Shown here one piece after another: positions 8,208-21,112 of a stretch of DNA of 64,000 nucleotides. Origin of the DNA: Pseudomonadota bacterium. GTDB lineage: Bacteria > Myxococcota > Myxococcia > Myxococcales > Myxococcaceae. The notes under the pieces are model-generated. The model did not search any database. It was not told the origin of the DNA and saw only the letters and a list, made by a program, of their open reading frames with translations. The stretch is from NCBI GenBank assembly GCA_023423535.1, contig JAFAFL010000125.1, forward strand, positions 41,751 through 105,750, given 5' to 3'. Every line of letters begins with the position of its first letter. Position 1 is the first letter of the stretch. Position numbers and translations under genes: made by a program.

Positions 8208-8953
8208 CGGCGGGTGGGCAATGGGGTGAGGCCCAGCTTGCGAAGGTCGTCGGAGTACTTCGCCCCCTTCACCACCACCGCGCGCCGCGCCACCCGCTTC
8301 GCCGCCTCCAGCAGCTCCGGAGTCAACGGCGAGTGGTCGGCGTGACGCCGGAGCATCTCGAACGCGGGCTGCGCCTTCCCCGGGCGCCCGAACATCGGGT
8401 CGAAGAGCACGACGTCGAAGCTCGAAGGTGCGGCGCTGGCGAGGACCCCTCCCGCGTCCGCACACACGGTCTCGATCGCGCAGGCGCCCGGCAACGGGCC
8501 CAGCCGCCGGAGGCCACAGCTCACCACCGCATGCAGGGCCGGGCTCTTCTCCACGCCCACCACCCTCCCCTTCGGGCCCACCGCGCGCGAGGCCACCAGC
8601 GCGTCCTGGCCGAGGCCGAGGGTGCAGTCGAGAAGGCTCTCTCCTTCGCGCAGGAGCGCCGCCGACACGAGGTTGTCCTCGTCCCCGCGCTCGAACGCGA
8701 GCAGGCGCAGCGTCGCCATCCCCGGGCTCCAGCGGAAGTGACCTTCGCGGTCCCACAAGGACACGTGGTCGCGCTCGAAGACGAGCAGCGCGTCGCGATC
8801 TCCTTCCAACAGGCGGTGCAGGGCCGCCTTCGCGCGTCGCTCGACGAAGGGAAGTCCGAGACGGGCGGCGGCGGCGCGGGCCTCGGCGAGAATGCCCGCT
8901 TCGGGTGCGCCGCTGATCGTCACCCGGAGGCGGACGTCCGCGGGCGCGGTCAC
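8168..8953 (-). CDS. RsmJ-type SAM-dependent methyltransferase
   Basis: A 261-residue class I methyltransferase. The SAM-binding motif I is LLDCTLGLGQDALVAS, followed by GVEKSP and a motif IV FDPMFGRPG, the arrangement of the RsmJ/YhiQ family, whose known E. coli member methylates 16S rRNA G1516. The N-terminal third (VERRAKAALHRLLEGDRDALLVFER) also fits that family. The exact rRNA target is inferred. The GTG start at 8951-8953 overlaps the upstream binding-protein stop by 4 bp (GTGA). The C-terminus overlaps the convergent LuxR-type gene by 40 bp. Confidence 0.82.
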   Translation of the reverse strand: MTAPADVRLRVTISGAPEAGILAEARAAAARLGLPFVERRAKAALHRLLEGDRDALLVFERDHVSLWDREGHFRWSPGMATLRLLAFERGDEDNLVSAALLREGESLLDCTLGLGQDALVASRAVGPKGRVVGVEKSPALHAVVSCGLRRLGPLPGACAIETVCADAGGVLASAAPSSFDVVLFDPMFGRPGKAQPAFEMLRRHADHSPLTPELLEAAKRVARRAVVVKGAKYSDDLRKLGLTPLPTRRYSVLSWARVDVG

Positions 8954-9906
8954 GGCCGGGCCACCAGCGCTTCGTCCACGCGCCGGACCTCGTCGTAGAG
9001 CGCAGCGTCGGCGGGGATGAAGCCGTTCACGTGCAGGGGACCGAGGACCGAACGTCCGCGGCCGTCGCGCACCGAGAGGGAGAGGAGCACCTCGCGCACG
9101 CGCTCCGCCACTTCGGGCGGGAGGCCTGGGCGGGCGCAGAAGACGTCCTTCGGCGCGCGGAGGGTCTTCGCCACGATGCGGAACTCGAGCGGGTCGATGC
9201 CGCGGGAGCGCTGCAGCGCCGGGAGCGCGCCTTGCCAGGTGGCGGTGGCGTCGAACTCGCCGCGGTGGACCGAGAGCAGCGCGGCCTCGTGGTTGCCGAG
9301 GAAGGCGGTCTCTCCGAAGAAGGTGTCGGGATCGAGGCCTCGCTGCAGAAGCAGCGCCCGCGGGTAGAGGTAGCCGGAGGTGGACGAGGGATCGACCCAG
9401 GCGAACCGCTTGCCGCGGAGCTCTTCGAGAGAGGTGAGCCCGCCCTCGGCGCGCACGACGATGTAGCCGGCGGAGGTGGCCGAGCCGTCGGCGATGAAGC
9501 TCACCAGCGGGGTGAGGCCCTCGTCCCTCCGCTGCGCGCGCACGTACGCGAGCGGGCTGAAGGAGCCGAGGTCCGCCTTGCCCTCGCGCAGAAGCCCGCC
9601 CACGTCGTCGTAGGAGCGCGTGGCCACGAGCTCCACCGGCACGCCGAGGCTCTCGGAGAGGAGCGCTGCCAGCGGCTCGTGCGAGCGCAGGAGCTGCTCC
9701 GGCTCCAGATAGGGCGTGGTGGCGAGCCTGAGCTTCGTGAAGCCTTCCGGCGGCTTCCACGTCGCGGCCTTCGCAGACGTGGGGGCGCCGGCATCGTGCG
9801 GCGGCGGGAGGGGTCCGGTGCGCGAGGCGCCGTCGGTGCAGGCCGCACCGAGCAGCGCCACCAGGGCTGCGGGTGCGAGCAGCAGCGCCCGCCCGCGCTG
9901 CCTCAC
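8950..9906 (-). CDS. PhnD-like phosphate/phosphonate-type binding lipoprotein
   Basis: A 318-residue solute-binding protein. The first 23 residues are a lipoprotein signal (LVALLGAAC, Cys23). The body resembles PhnD/phosphite-type ABC binding proteins: LRLATTPYLEPEQLL, KADLGSFSPLAYVRAQ, SSTSGYLYPRALLL and HRGEFDATATW. No ABC permease or ATPase follows; instead the gene sits between a membrane diguanylate cyclase (GTGA overlap, 4 bp) and an RsmJ-type methyltransferase. It may be an extracytoplasmic sensor subunit for the cyclase rather than a transporter part; this is inference from context. The ligand is not predictable by eye. Confidence 0.85.
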   Translation of the reverse strand: MRQRGRALLLAPAALVALLGAACTDGASRTGPLPPPHDAGAPTSAKAATWKPPEGFTKLRLATTPYLEPEQLLRSHEPLAALLSESLGVPVELVATRSYDDVGGLLREGKADLGSFSPLAYVRAQRRDEGLTPLVSFIADGSATSAGYIVVRAEGGLTSLEELRGKRFAWVDPSSTSGYLYPRALLLQRGLDPDTFFGETAFLGNHEAALLSVHRGEFDATATWQGALPALQRSRGIDPLEFRIVAKTLRAPKDVFCARPGLPPEVAERVREVLLSLSVRDGRGRSVLGPLHVNGFIPADAALYDEVRRVDEALVARP

Positions 9907-11195
9907 GCCGACCTCTCGAGCACCGTTCTCGCGGCCACGACGCGGTTGCGGCCGGCGCGCTTCGCCTCGTAGAGCGCCTGATCCGCGGCGATCATCAGCG
10001 CGTCCGGCGAGTCCCCGTCCGCGGCGAAGGTCGCGATGCCCACGCTGATCGTCACCGGGAGGGACCAGTCCTCGGTGGAGAGCTGACCCTCCACGGCGGA
10101 GCGAAGCCGCTCCGCGACCTGCGCGCCCAGCTCCTTGTCGGTGTCGGGAAGGATGATCACGAACTCCTCGCCACCATACCGCGCGAGGAGGTCCGTGCCC
10201 CGCAGCTCGGCGGAGAGCACGCGACAGAGCCTTCGCAACAGCTCGTCGCCGGCGGGGTGTCCGAACTGGTCGTTGAACCGCTTGAAGTGATCCACGTCGA
10301 GCATCAGCAGCGAGAACGCGCGCTTGTTGCGGGTGCTGCGCAGCGTCTCCTGCGCGAGGAGTTCCTTGAAGCGGCGGTGGTTGTACACGCCGGTGAGGCC
10401 GTCGGTGACCGCCATGGTCTCGAGCCGCTCGTTCGCCTCGCGCAGTTCGCGGGTGCGTTCGGCGACCTTGCGCTCGAGGTTCTCGCGTTCGGCGAGCAGC
10501 GCCTGCGCCATCTTGTTGAAGGTCTCGCCCAGCTCGCCGAGCTCGCCGGAGCCCAGCGGCGGCACGCGCGCTTCCAGCCGGCCCTCTCCCATCTGACGGG
10601 CCACGCGCCGCAGCGTCTTCACCGGAGAGACCACCAGCCGGTCGAGGCCCATCAGGAGCACGAGGCTCACCACCAGGCCGAGCAAGGCGGCGCCGAAGAA
10701 CCAGGCGGTGCGCGCGCGGGAGACGCCCAGCTCGAGGCGCTTGAGCGAGTAGCTGGAGATGACCGTGCCCCAACGAAGGCCAGCGCGCGCGGGGACGGCG
10801 TGTCGCATCACGTCCGCCTCGCGCGTGTAGACCGGGCCCTCGCTGGAGAGAGCGAGCTCCGTGAAGGCATCGGTGAGCCGCTCGTTGAAGCGCGTGGGAT
10901 CCGAGTGCGCGAGCACGTGACCCGAAGGCGAGATCACCGCCAGCTCCAGCAGATCCGGATCGAGCCTGCGCTGCCCGCTGATGTTCGCCACCAGCGCGTC
11001 GAGGCCCGCCATGTCGTTCTGCGCGATGTACACCGCCGCGGTGGACCCGACCGCCTCGAGGAGCAGCTCGTGGCCCTGGCGCATGTCCTCGGTCTGCTCG
11101 CGGCGCTGCAGGTCCGTGACGGTGTACGCGACACCGAGCACGGTGGCGGCCACCAGACCTGCGACGAGGATCGCGAGCTTTCCGCGGATGCCCAT
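9903..11195 (-). CDS. membrane diguanylate cyclase (sensor-HAMP-GGDEF)
   Basis: A 430-residue protein: TM1 about 5-26, an extracytoplasmic sensor segment to about 160, TM2 about 165-185, HAMP linker about 185-235, a coiled coil, then a GGDEF domain. The active site is GGEEF at 341-345, and the RxxD inhibitory site RGTD (332-335) lies five residues before it, so both catalysis and product feedback are predicted intact. It should make cyclic di-GMP in response to a periplasmic signal, possibly through the co-transcribed PhnD-like lipoprotein. The start ATG 11195 is divergent from the ferritin-like gene at 11328. Confidence 0.93.
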   Translation of the reverse strand: MGIRGKLAILVAGLVAATVLGVAYTVTDLQRREQTEDMRQGHELLLEAVGSTAAVYIAQNDMAGLDALVANISGQRRLDPDLLELAVISPSGHVLAHSDPTRFNERLTDAFTELALSSEGPVYTREADVMRHAVPARAGLRWGTVISSYSLKRLELGVSRARTAWFFGAALLGLVVSLVLLMGLDRLVVSPVKTLRRVARQMGEGRLEARVPPLGSGELGELGETFNKMAQALLAERENLERKVAERTRELREANERLETMAVTDGLTGVYNHRRFKELLAQETLRSTRNKRAFSLLMLDVDHFKRFNDQFGHPAGDELLRRLCRVLSAELRGTDLLARYGGEEFVIILPDTDKELGAQVAERLRSAVEGQLSTEDWSLPVTISVGIATFAADGDSPDALMIAADQALYEAKRAGRNRVVAARTVLERSA

Positions 11196-11277
11196 GGAGG
11201 GTTGGAGTGTACCCCGCCCTGCATCCCCGAAGGTCGGGACATTGCCGCGCAGGCCCCTGCCCGTCCGGTTGCCGGGC

Positions 11278-11283
11278 TACAGT
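11278..11283 (+). promoter_or_regulatory. candidate -10 element for the ferritin-like gene
   Basis: TACAGT within GGCTACAGTGCCGGGC, the same 16-base string found upstream of the gene starting at 38531 on the other strand. It lies 44 nt before the ATG at 11328. No clear -35. Confidence 0.4.
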
Positions 11284-11327
11284 GCCGGGCGCTGCAGAGG
11301 GGCCGGATTTCACTCAGGGTTCTGGAC

Positions 11328-12662
11328 ATGGATGCACATCACCTTCGCCTGCTGTTTCGCGCGCTCCTGAAGACCTCGCTCGCCTCCCCGCTGGTGCTCG
11401 GCGCGGGCTGCGGGCCGGACCTGTCGGACTACGAGCCGCAGAAGTGCGAGACGCCGCTCGTTTCGGGGCTGGCGCCGTCGGTCATTCCGGACGTCGTGCA
11501 GCTGCGCGCCTTCTCCGACTTCGGCTGGAGCGAGCCCGAGAAGCACCACGTTCTGGCGTCCGAGGGCCTCGCGTGTGCGACGGCGGAGGACGCGCAGGCT
11601 TGTGAGGCGGCGCTCGAGGCGTTGGCGCCGGACGCGGGCTTCCGGAAGCAATGCTACGACCTCTGCACGAGCCACTACCTCGCCACCACGAGGGGCGACA
11701 GCGTGGAGGCGGTGACGACGCTCGAGGGACTGCGCGGGTTCCTCGGACAGATCGACACCCGGCAAGAGGCGCTGCTGATGGTCTTCGCGCAGGGCTACGA
11801 CCTCACCTGCGGCGACGTGAAGCGGACCGGCGTGCGCGAGAACCCCACCGGCGGCTTCGACGTGATCGCCACGACCGGCCATACGTGCGGAAGGGGCACC
11901 GCGGTGCTTCAGCACCAGCTCCACGTGACGAAGGAGGGCGAGGTCCGAGAGGAGAGCCAGCGCGTGCTCGAGCGCGGCAACCCCAACTGCATCGTCGGGC
12001 GGCGGCCGGCGGGACTTCGCGACGAAGCAGTGGCGGTGGCTCGGTCGTCCTCGGGGTCCGGCGCGCTGGGCAGGCACTTCGAGCAGATGGCGAGGCTCGA
12101 GGCGGCGGCGGTGCACGCGTTCCTGCGGCTGCGTTCGGAGCTGCAGCTTCACGGCGCACCGGATGCGCTGCAGCGGGACGCGGTGGTGAGCGCGGTGGAG
12201 GAGGTCGGCCACGCGCAGACGGCGAGGCGGCTGGCCCTGAGGCATGGCGCTCGGCCTCGTTCGCCGGAGGTCTCGGCGTTGCCCTTGCGGAGCCTCTTCG
12301 AGGTGGCGCTCGACAACCGGGTGGAGGGCTGCGTTCGCGAGACGTACGGCGCGCTGGTGGCGCATCACCAGGCGATTCACGCGGACAGCGCGGAGGTGCG
12401 CAGCGTGATGGCGCGCATCGCTGCGGAGGAGACCGCGCACGCGGCGCTGTCGTGGGCGGTGGACGCGTGGGCGCGCACAAGGCTCGACCGGAGGGACCGC
12501 GCGGAGCTCGATCGGCAGGCGCGGCGGGCAGCGGAGGCGCTGCAGCGAGAGGCGGCGGAGCACGTGGCCCCCGAGCTCGTCGCCGGGGCGGGTCTGCCGG
12601 ACGCGGAGAAGGCAGAGGCCCTGGTCGAGTCGTTGACGCGGGAGCTGCGCGCGGCGGCGTGA
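11328..12662 (+). CDS. lipoprotein with C-terminal ferritin-like (diiron-type) domain
   Basis: A 444-residue protein. The N-terminus has a short signal ending GAGC (Cys28), a relaxed lipobox. Residues to about 240 are cysteine-rich, with CYDLC and several other cysteines, and match nothing I know. The C-terminal 200 residues look like a ferritin-like four-helix bundle: ARLEAAAVHAFLRL, then EEVGHA, RETYGALVAHH and EETAHAALSW, giving Glu and ExxH-type ligands for a two-metal site. No known enzyme activity can be assigned; metal binding is inferred from the motifs. ATG 11328 was chosen because it begins the signal; the frame is open far upstream through antisense of the GGDEF gene. Confidence 0.72.
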   Translation: MDAHHLRLLFRALLKTSLASPLVLGAGCGPDLSDYEPQKCETPLVSGLAPSVIPDVVQLRAFSDFGWSEPEKHHVLASEGLACATAEDAQACEAALEALAPDAGFRKQCYDLCTSHYLATTRGDSVEAVTTLEGLRGFLGQIDTRQEALLMVFAQGYDLTCGDVKRTGVRENPTGGFDVIATTGHTCGRGTAVLQHQLHVTKEGEVREESQRVLERGNPNCIVGRRPAGLRDEAVAVARSSSGSGALGRHFEQMARLEAAAVHAFLRLRSELQLHGAPDALQRDAVVSAVEEVGHAQTARRLALRHGARPRSPEVSALPLRSLFEVALDNRVEGCVRETYGALVAHHQAIHADSAEVRSVMARIAAEETAHAALSWAVDAWARTRLDRRDRAELDRQARRAAEALQREAAEHVAPELVAGAGLPDAEKAEALVESLTRELRAAA

Positions 12663-12693
12663 AAGCGGCGCTGCGGGCGCGGGGCGGCTGGGG

Positions 12694-12699
12694 AATACT
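12694..12699 (+). promoter_or_regulatory. candidate -10 element for the UvrA-like gene
   Basis: AATACT followed by GCGCCGCCC and the ATG at 12709, a spacing of 9 nt, which predicts a very short leader. It lies in the 46-bp gap after the ferritin-like gene. Confidence 0.45.
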
Positions 12700-12708
12700 G
12701 CGCCGCCC

Positions 12709-15129
<2,421 letters not shown>

Positions 15130-15143
15130 GCCGCTGCGGGCGA

Positions 15144-17267
<2,124 letters not shown>

Positions 17268-17270
17268 GGG

Positions 17271-17552
17271 TCACTCCAGGTTGAAGACGAGCTCGCCGGG
17301 ACGGATGAAGCCGAGCTCCTCGCGGGCCGCGCGCTCGAGCGCGACGGGGTCCTCCTTGAGGGCCTCGATCTCGGTCGCGTAACGCGCGTTCTGTTCGCGC
17401 AGCTCGCGGTTCCGGGCCTCGAGCGCGGCCATGTTCTGCTCCAGCTCGAGGTAGCGCCGGAAGCCCTTGCCGTCCGCCACCGCGAACAGCGCGAGCGCCG
17501 CGGCGAGGCCGAAGCACAGCCACACCCACTTGCTTCGAGCGCCAGAACCCAT
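17271..17552 (-). CDS. FtsB/DivIC-like septum protein
   Basis: A 93-residue bitopic protein: a short basic N-terminus, one membrane helix (about 9-26), then a coiled coil (YLELEQNMAALEARNRELRE) and the terminal EELGFIRPGELVFNLE motif typical of FtsB/DivIC. Known members join FtsL and FtsQ in the divisome. ATG 17552 is preceded by a TAGCGT hexamer with 10 nt spacing. It is followed immediately by a GGDEF gene, and the upstream gene encodes XerD. Confidence 0.85.
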   Translation of the reverse strand: MGSGARSKWVWLCFGLAAALALFAVADGKGFRRYLELEQNMAALEARNRELREQNARYATEIEALKEDPVALERAAREELGFIRPGELVFNLE

Positions 17553-17598
17553 CCCGCCGCGGACGCTAGCAGCGGCCCGAACGCCCGCAAGAAATCGG

Positions 17599-18519
17599 CT
17601 ACGGACCTGTAGCAGGGGCCTTCCGACGCCCCCGGGCCAGCGGGTGGTGCTCCTGGTAGAGCGCGAAGAGCCGGGCCCGCGTGACGTGGGTGTAGATCTG
17701 CGTGGTGGAGATGTCCGAGTGCCCGAGCATCGCCTGCACCGCGCGCAGATCCGCGCCCCTCTCCAGAAGGTGTGTGGCGAAGGAGTGCCGCAGCTTGTGC
17801 GGGGAGATCGCCTTCTGGATCCCCGCCTTCAACGCATAGCCCTTGAGCAGCTTCCAGAAGCCCTGTCGGGTGAAGGGCGTGCCCAGCCGCGTGATGAAGA
17901 GCGCTCTGGCGGCGCGCTGCTTGAGCAGCATCTGGCGCGGCCCTTCGAGATAGGCCTCCACCGCTTCGGAGGCCTTCGAGCCCACCGGGACCAGCCGCTC
18001 CTTCTTCCCCTTCCCCATCACGATCACGTAGCCCGCCTGCAGCTGCAGATCGTTGAGCTGGAGCTTGCAGAGCTCGGAGACGCGCAGGCCGGTGGCGTAG
18101 AGGACCTCCAGCATCGCCTTGTCCCGCTGGCCCGCGACGGTGCGCACGTTCGGCGCCGCGAGCAGCCTCTCCACCTCATCGAGGGTGAGGAACACCGGGA
18201 GGTTCGAGGGGATCTTCGGGCGATCGACGTTGTCGGTCGGGTCGATCGTGGAGAGCCGCTCCTCGCGCAGGAAGCGATGGAAGGTCCGCAGCGCCGCGAG
18301 GTTCCGCGCCTGCGTCTTTGCCGACAGGCCGCGCCTCGCCAATGCCTCGAGGTGATCGGTCACGTGCGGACGCCGCGCCTCCGCGATGTCGATCACGCCC
18401 TCGCGGCTCAAATGCGAAAGCCACGCGGTGATGTCCCGCGCGTAGGCCTCCACCGTGTTCGGCGACGAGGCCCGCTCCGCCCGCAGGTGGCCGATGAAGA
18501 GATCGAGCAGTCCGTCCAT
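17599..18519 (-). CDS. xerD: XerD/XerC-type tyrosine recombinase
   Basis: A 306-residue site-specific recombinase of the length typical for chromosome-dimer resolution. The N-terminal SAM-like core-binding domain covers about 1-95. All catalytic residues are visible: Arg146 (TGLRVSEL), Lys172 (GKGKKER), His241 and Arg244 (PHKLRHSFATHLL), His267 (LGHSD) and nucleophile Tyr276 (TQIYTHV). XerC and XerD are hard to tell apart by eye. The downstream FtsB-like gene and upstream YciO-like gene run the same way. No dif-like site was found in the window. Confidence 0.92.
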   Translation of the reverse strand: MDGLLDLFIGHLRAERASSPNTVEAYARDITAWLSHLSREGVIDIAEARRPHVTDHLEALARRGLSAKTQARNLAALRTFHRFLREERLSTIDPTDNVDRPKIPSNLPVFLTLDEVERLLAAPNVRTVAGQRDKAMLEVLYATGLRVSELCKLQLNDLQLQAGYVIVMGKGKKERLVPVGSKASEAVEAYLEGPRQMLLKQRAARALFITRLGTPFTRQGFWKLLKGYALKAGIQKAISPHKLRHSFATHLLERGADLRAVQAMLGHSDISTTQIYTHVTRARLFALYQEHHPLARGRRKAPATGP

Positions 18520-18569
18520 GCGCGCTTGTGCCGGACGCTACAGGCCCGTGGCAGCCGCGCAAGAAACGG

Positions 18570-19178
18570 TCAATCGAGCTTGCCCTTCCCCTCGCGCAGG
18601 ACCTCGATCTGATCCTGCAGCAGCGAGATCACCGTGGAGGGCTCGTTCTGCAGCACGCCGGAGTCGAGGATGAGGTCCAGCGCGTGGCCGAGCTCGTCCT
18701 TGATGTCCTTCGCATCCACAAGCACGTTGCCGTCGCGGTCGGTCGCCGAGGTGGTGACGATCGGCCGGCCCAGCTCTCGCGCGAGGGCCCGGGCGACCTC
18801 GCTGTCCGGAACGCGGATGCCGACCTGCTTCTGCTTCGTCTGCATGATGTCCGGCACCTGCCTCGTGGCGTTGAGGATGAAGGTGAAGGCGCCGGGCGTG
18901 AGCTGCTTCATCGTGCGGTAGGCGAAGTTCGTGACCTGCGCGTACTTCGCCACGTCGGACAGATCCGGGCAGAGGAACGCCAGCGGCTTGCGCCGGTCGC
19001 GGCCCTTCAGCGCGTAGAGCTTGTCGATCGCCTTGCGGCTCGTCAGATCGCAGCCGATGCCGAAGTAGGTGTCGGTCGGGTAGGCGATGAGCCCGCCGGC
19101 CTCGAGGAGGTCCACCGCTCGGCGCAGGTGCCGCGGGTTCGGGTGTTCGAAGTCGATCTCGAGGATGGGCGCGGACAT
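18570..19178 (-). CDS. YciO/Sua5/TsaC-family protein
   Basis: A 202-residue single-domain YrdC-like protein. The conserved start (LLEAGGLIAYPTDTYFGIGCD), the basic motif LKGRDRRKPLAFLC and the later VGIRVPDS and PIVTTSATDRDG segments are characteristic. TsaC/Sua5 members form threonylcarbamoyl-AMP for tRNA t6A; the YciO subgroup, which this resembles most, has a less certain role. ATG 19178 follows a TATAGG hexamer with 7 nt spacing. It heads a minus-strand series with xerD and the FtsB-like gene. Confidence 0.85.
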   Translation of the reverse strand: MSAPILEIDFEHPNPRHLRRAVDLLEAGGLIAYPTDTYFGIGCDLTSRKAIDKLYALKGRDRRKPLAFLCPDLSDVAKYAQVTNFAYRTMKQLTPGAFTFILNATRQVPDIMQTKQKQVGIRVPDSEVARALARELGRPIVTTSATDRDGNVLVDAKDIKDELGHALDLILDSGVLQNEPSTVISLLQDQIEVLREGKGKLD

Positions 19179-19196
19179 GGGCGCGCCTATACCGCT

Positions 19197-19760
19197 TCAG
19201 TCGCGGAAGGTGTAGCCCACCGAGAGGACCGGCACCGTGGCCACCGCCGCGGCGTAGTACTGCACGACGCTCCCGCGCGGCTGGTCGAGGCTCCCCAGGT
19301 AGCCGCCCAGCGGCAGCTTCAGCGCGAGCGTCAGCCCGTTCGTCCACACCATGCGCAGCCCCGCGAGCGCGCCCACCGCCGCCATGTTCACCGGCGCCGA
19401 ACGCAGCAGCGTCACGTGCGGGCCCACGTCGAGCGTGAGGCGATGTCCCGGACGCTCGCGCAGCGGCAGGGCCACGCCGCCCATCAGGAGCCCCGAGAGC
19501 ACGAAGCCCTCGCGCGGCGCGAACGCGTTGCCCACGCCGGTGAGCTGCGTGGTGAAGGCGCCGTAGAAGAGTTCGCCGAACTGCCGGTCCACCGTCAGCG
19601 TGGCGTTGAGGCCGAGGTGCAGGCCGGAGCCGGTGCGGTATTCGACGACGCTGTCCGCGGTGGCCACTGAGGCCGGCGTTTCGGGAGCTTCGGAGGGGGT
19701 CGCGACCTCCTGCGCCGCGGCGGCGCCCTGCAGGAGCACGATGACGAGGACCGCGTTCAT
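19197..19760 (-). CDS. small exported, probably outer-membrane, protein
   Basis: A 187-residue protein with a short Sec signal (hydrophobic 3-16, AAAQE). The mature part alternates hydrophobic and polar residues with many Gly and aromatic positions (LHLGLNATLTVD, LLMGGVALPL, VLSVGYTFRD), as in small beta-barrels. I do not recognise a family. The start is 6 nt from a TAAGAA hexamer and divergent from the EEP-family gene 62 bp away. Confidence 0.7.
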   Translation of the reverse strand: MNAVLVIVLLQGAAAAQEVATPSEAPETPASVATADSVVEYRTGSGLHLGLNATLTVDRQFGELFYGAFTTQLTGVGNAFAPREGFVLSGLLMGGVALPLRERPGHRLTLDVGPHVTLLRSAPVNMAAVGALAGLRMVWTNGLTLALKLPLGGYLGSLDQPRGSVVQYYAAAVATVPVLSVGYTFRD

Positions 19761-19822
19761 GCGCGCTTCTTAGCGCGGCTGCTGCTTCATCGTCGCGCGG
19801 AAGTGTGCTGAAGCTCCGCGCC

Positions 19823-21112
19823 ATGCCGCTCTCCCGCTCGCGTACGGTCCTCTCTTCGCTCGTCCTCCTCTCCGCGCTCGGCTGCGGGTTCGGCTGCGCG
19901 AAGGTGACGACGCTCATCGGCGATGGGCCGGAGGACACCGTCGCGCTGAAGGACGTGCCCGCGCTCGCGCACCACTTCGATACGATCGACGGGGCGGACG
20001 CGCTGACCGTGGGAGACCTCTTCGACCGCGAGCTGACCTTCTCCGGCACGCCCACGCCGACCGCGCTGCTCCTCGCCCAGCGCGCCGGCAACCCGGCTGC
20101 CGCCGCGGACGCGCGCGTGCTTCGCGTGCTGACCTACAACGTGGCGCTGCTCGACGCGAAGCTGTTCGGGCTCGTCCCCTACACCGCCACGCCGGACCTC
20201 GACGTGCGCGCGCCCATGCTCTTCGACCGCGTGTTCGAGGCGGACTACGACATCCTCACGCTGCAGGAGGTGTGGCGCACCGAGGACCTCGAGCGCCTGC
20301 GCGAGAGCGCGGAGCGGCACGGCTACTGGGTCGCCTCCACCGACCGCAAGGGCGCCACCGACGGGCTGGCGATCGCGGTGAAGAAGTCGCTCTCCCCGGG
20401 CCCGGAGGAGACCGGCTGGGAGAGCTACGATCAGCCCTCGGGCAACCTCGAGTTCTTTCCCGCGCCGGGCCTCAACCGCGCGTTCCTCTGGACGCGGTTC
20501 AACGTGGATGGCCTGGGCCCGGTGGTCGTCTACGACACCCACGCCACTGCGTTCGCCAGCGCGTACGGCGACCGGATGAGCAACGTGCGGCAGCTCGGGC
20601 TGCACCTGCGCCGGAACACCTCGGAGGAGGACGTGGTCATCGCGGGCGGTGACTTCAACGGCGGCCCCTACTACCGCGCGAACGACTGGACCCTGCCGGA
20701 CGGAACGGTGGAGCGCGTGTGGTACGCGAACACGCTCTCCTACTCCTTGATGATCCACTACGCGGGCGCCTCCGACCTCGCGCTCCGCGGGCGCGACACG
20801 GACGCCGATGCGCTCGGCGACATCACCCTCGGCGACACCGTGCCGGACACCATGGACGAGGCCTGGTGCGCGCAGACCCCGGACACCGTCTTCACCGCCA
20901 CCGACTGCAACGCGCTCTACCGCCAGCAGTACGAGGCCACCGAGTTCCCCGCCCGCATGGACCTCCTCTTCACCCGCGATCCCCGCGGCCGCGTGCACGT
21001 GAGCAGCTCGGAGCTCGCGTTCGTCGAGCCCGTCGAATACGGCGGGAAGACCGGGCCGCTGAGCGACCACTACGGACAGGCGGTCACGCTGGGGATCGCG
21101 CCGGTGCGGTGA
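19823..21112 (+). CDS. exported endonuclease/exonuclease/phosphatase-family hydrolase
   Basis: A 429-residue lipoprotein-like EEP-superfamily enzyme. The signal has LSALGCGFGC with two candidate lipidation cysteines. The catalytic motifs are in the usual order: LTYNVALL, DILTLQEVW (metal-binding Glu), VVYDTHATA (Asp/His), AGGDFNGGP and the final LSDHYGQ. Relatives include bacterial sphingomyelinase C and DNase I-like enzymes; Mg-dependent phosphodiester hydrolysis is likely, the substrate is not determined. Start ATG 19823 gives a clean signal; an in-frame upstream start adds six residues. Two cysteines near residue 345 (DEAWC, TDC) may form a disulfide. Confidence 0.85.
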   Translation: MPLSRSRTVLSSLVLLSALGCGFGCAKVTTLIGDGPEDTVALKDVPALAHHFDTIDGADALTVGDLFDRELTFSGTPTPTALLLAQRAGNPAAAADARVLRVLTYNVALLDAKLFGLVPYTATPDLDVRAPMLFDRVFEADYDILTLQEVWRTEDLERLRESAERHGYWVASTDRKGATDGLAIAVKKSLSPGPEETGWESYDQPSGNLEFFPAPGLNRAFLWTRFNVDGLGPVVVYDTHATAFASAYGDRMSNVRQLGLHLRRNTSEEDVVIAGGDFNGGPYYRANDWTLPDGTVERVWYANTLSYSLMIHYAGASDLALRGRDTDADALGDITLGDTVPDTMDEAWCAQTPDTVFTATDCNALYRQQYEATEFPARMDLLFTRDPRGRVHVSSSELAFVEPVEYGGKTGPLSDHYGQAVTLGIAPVR

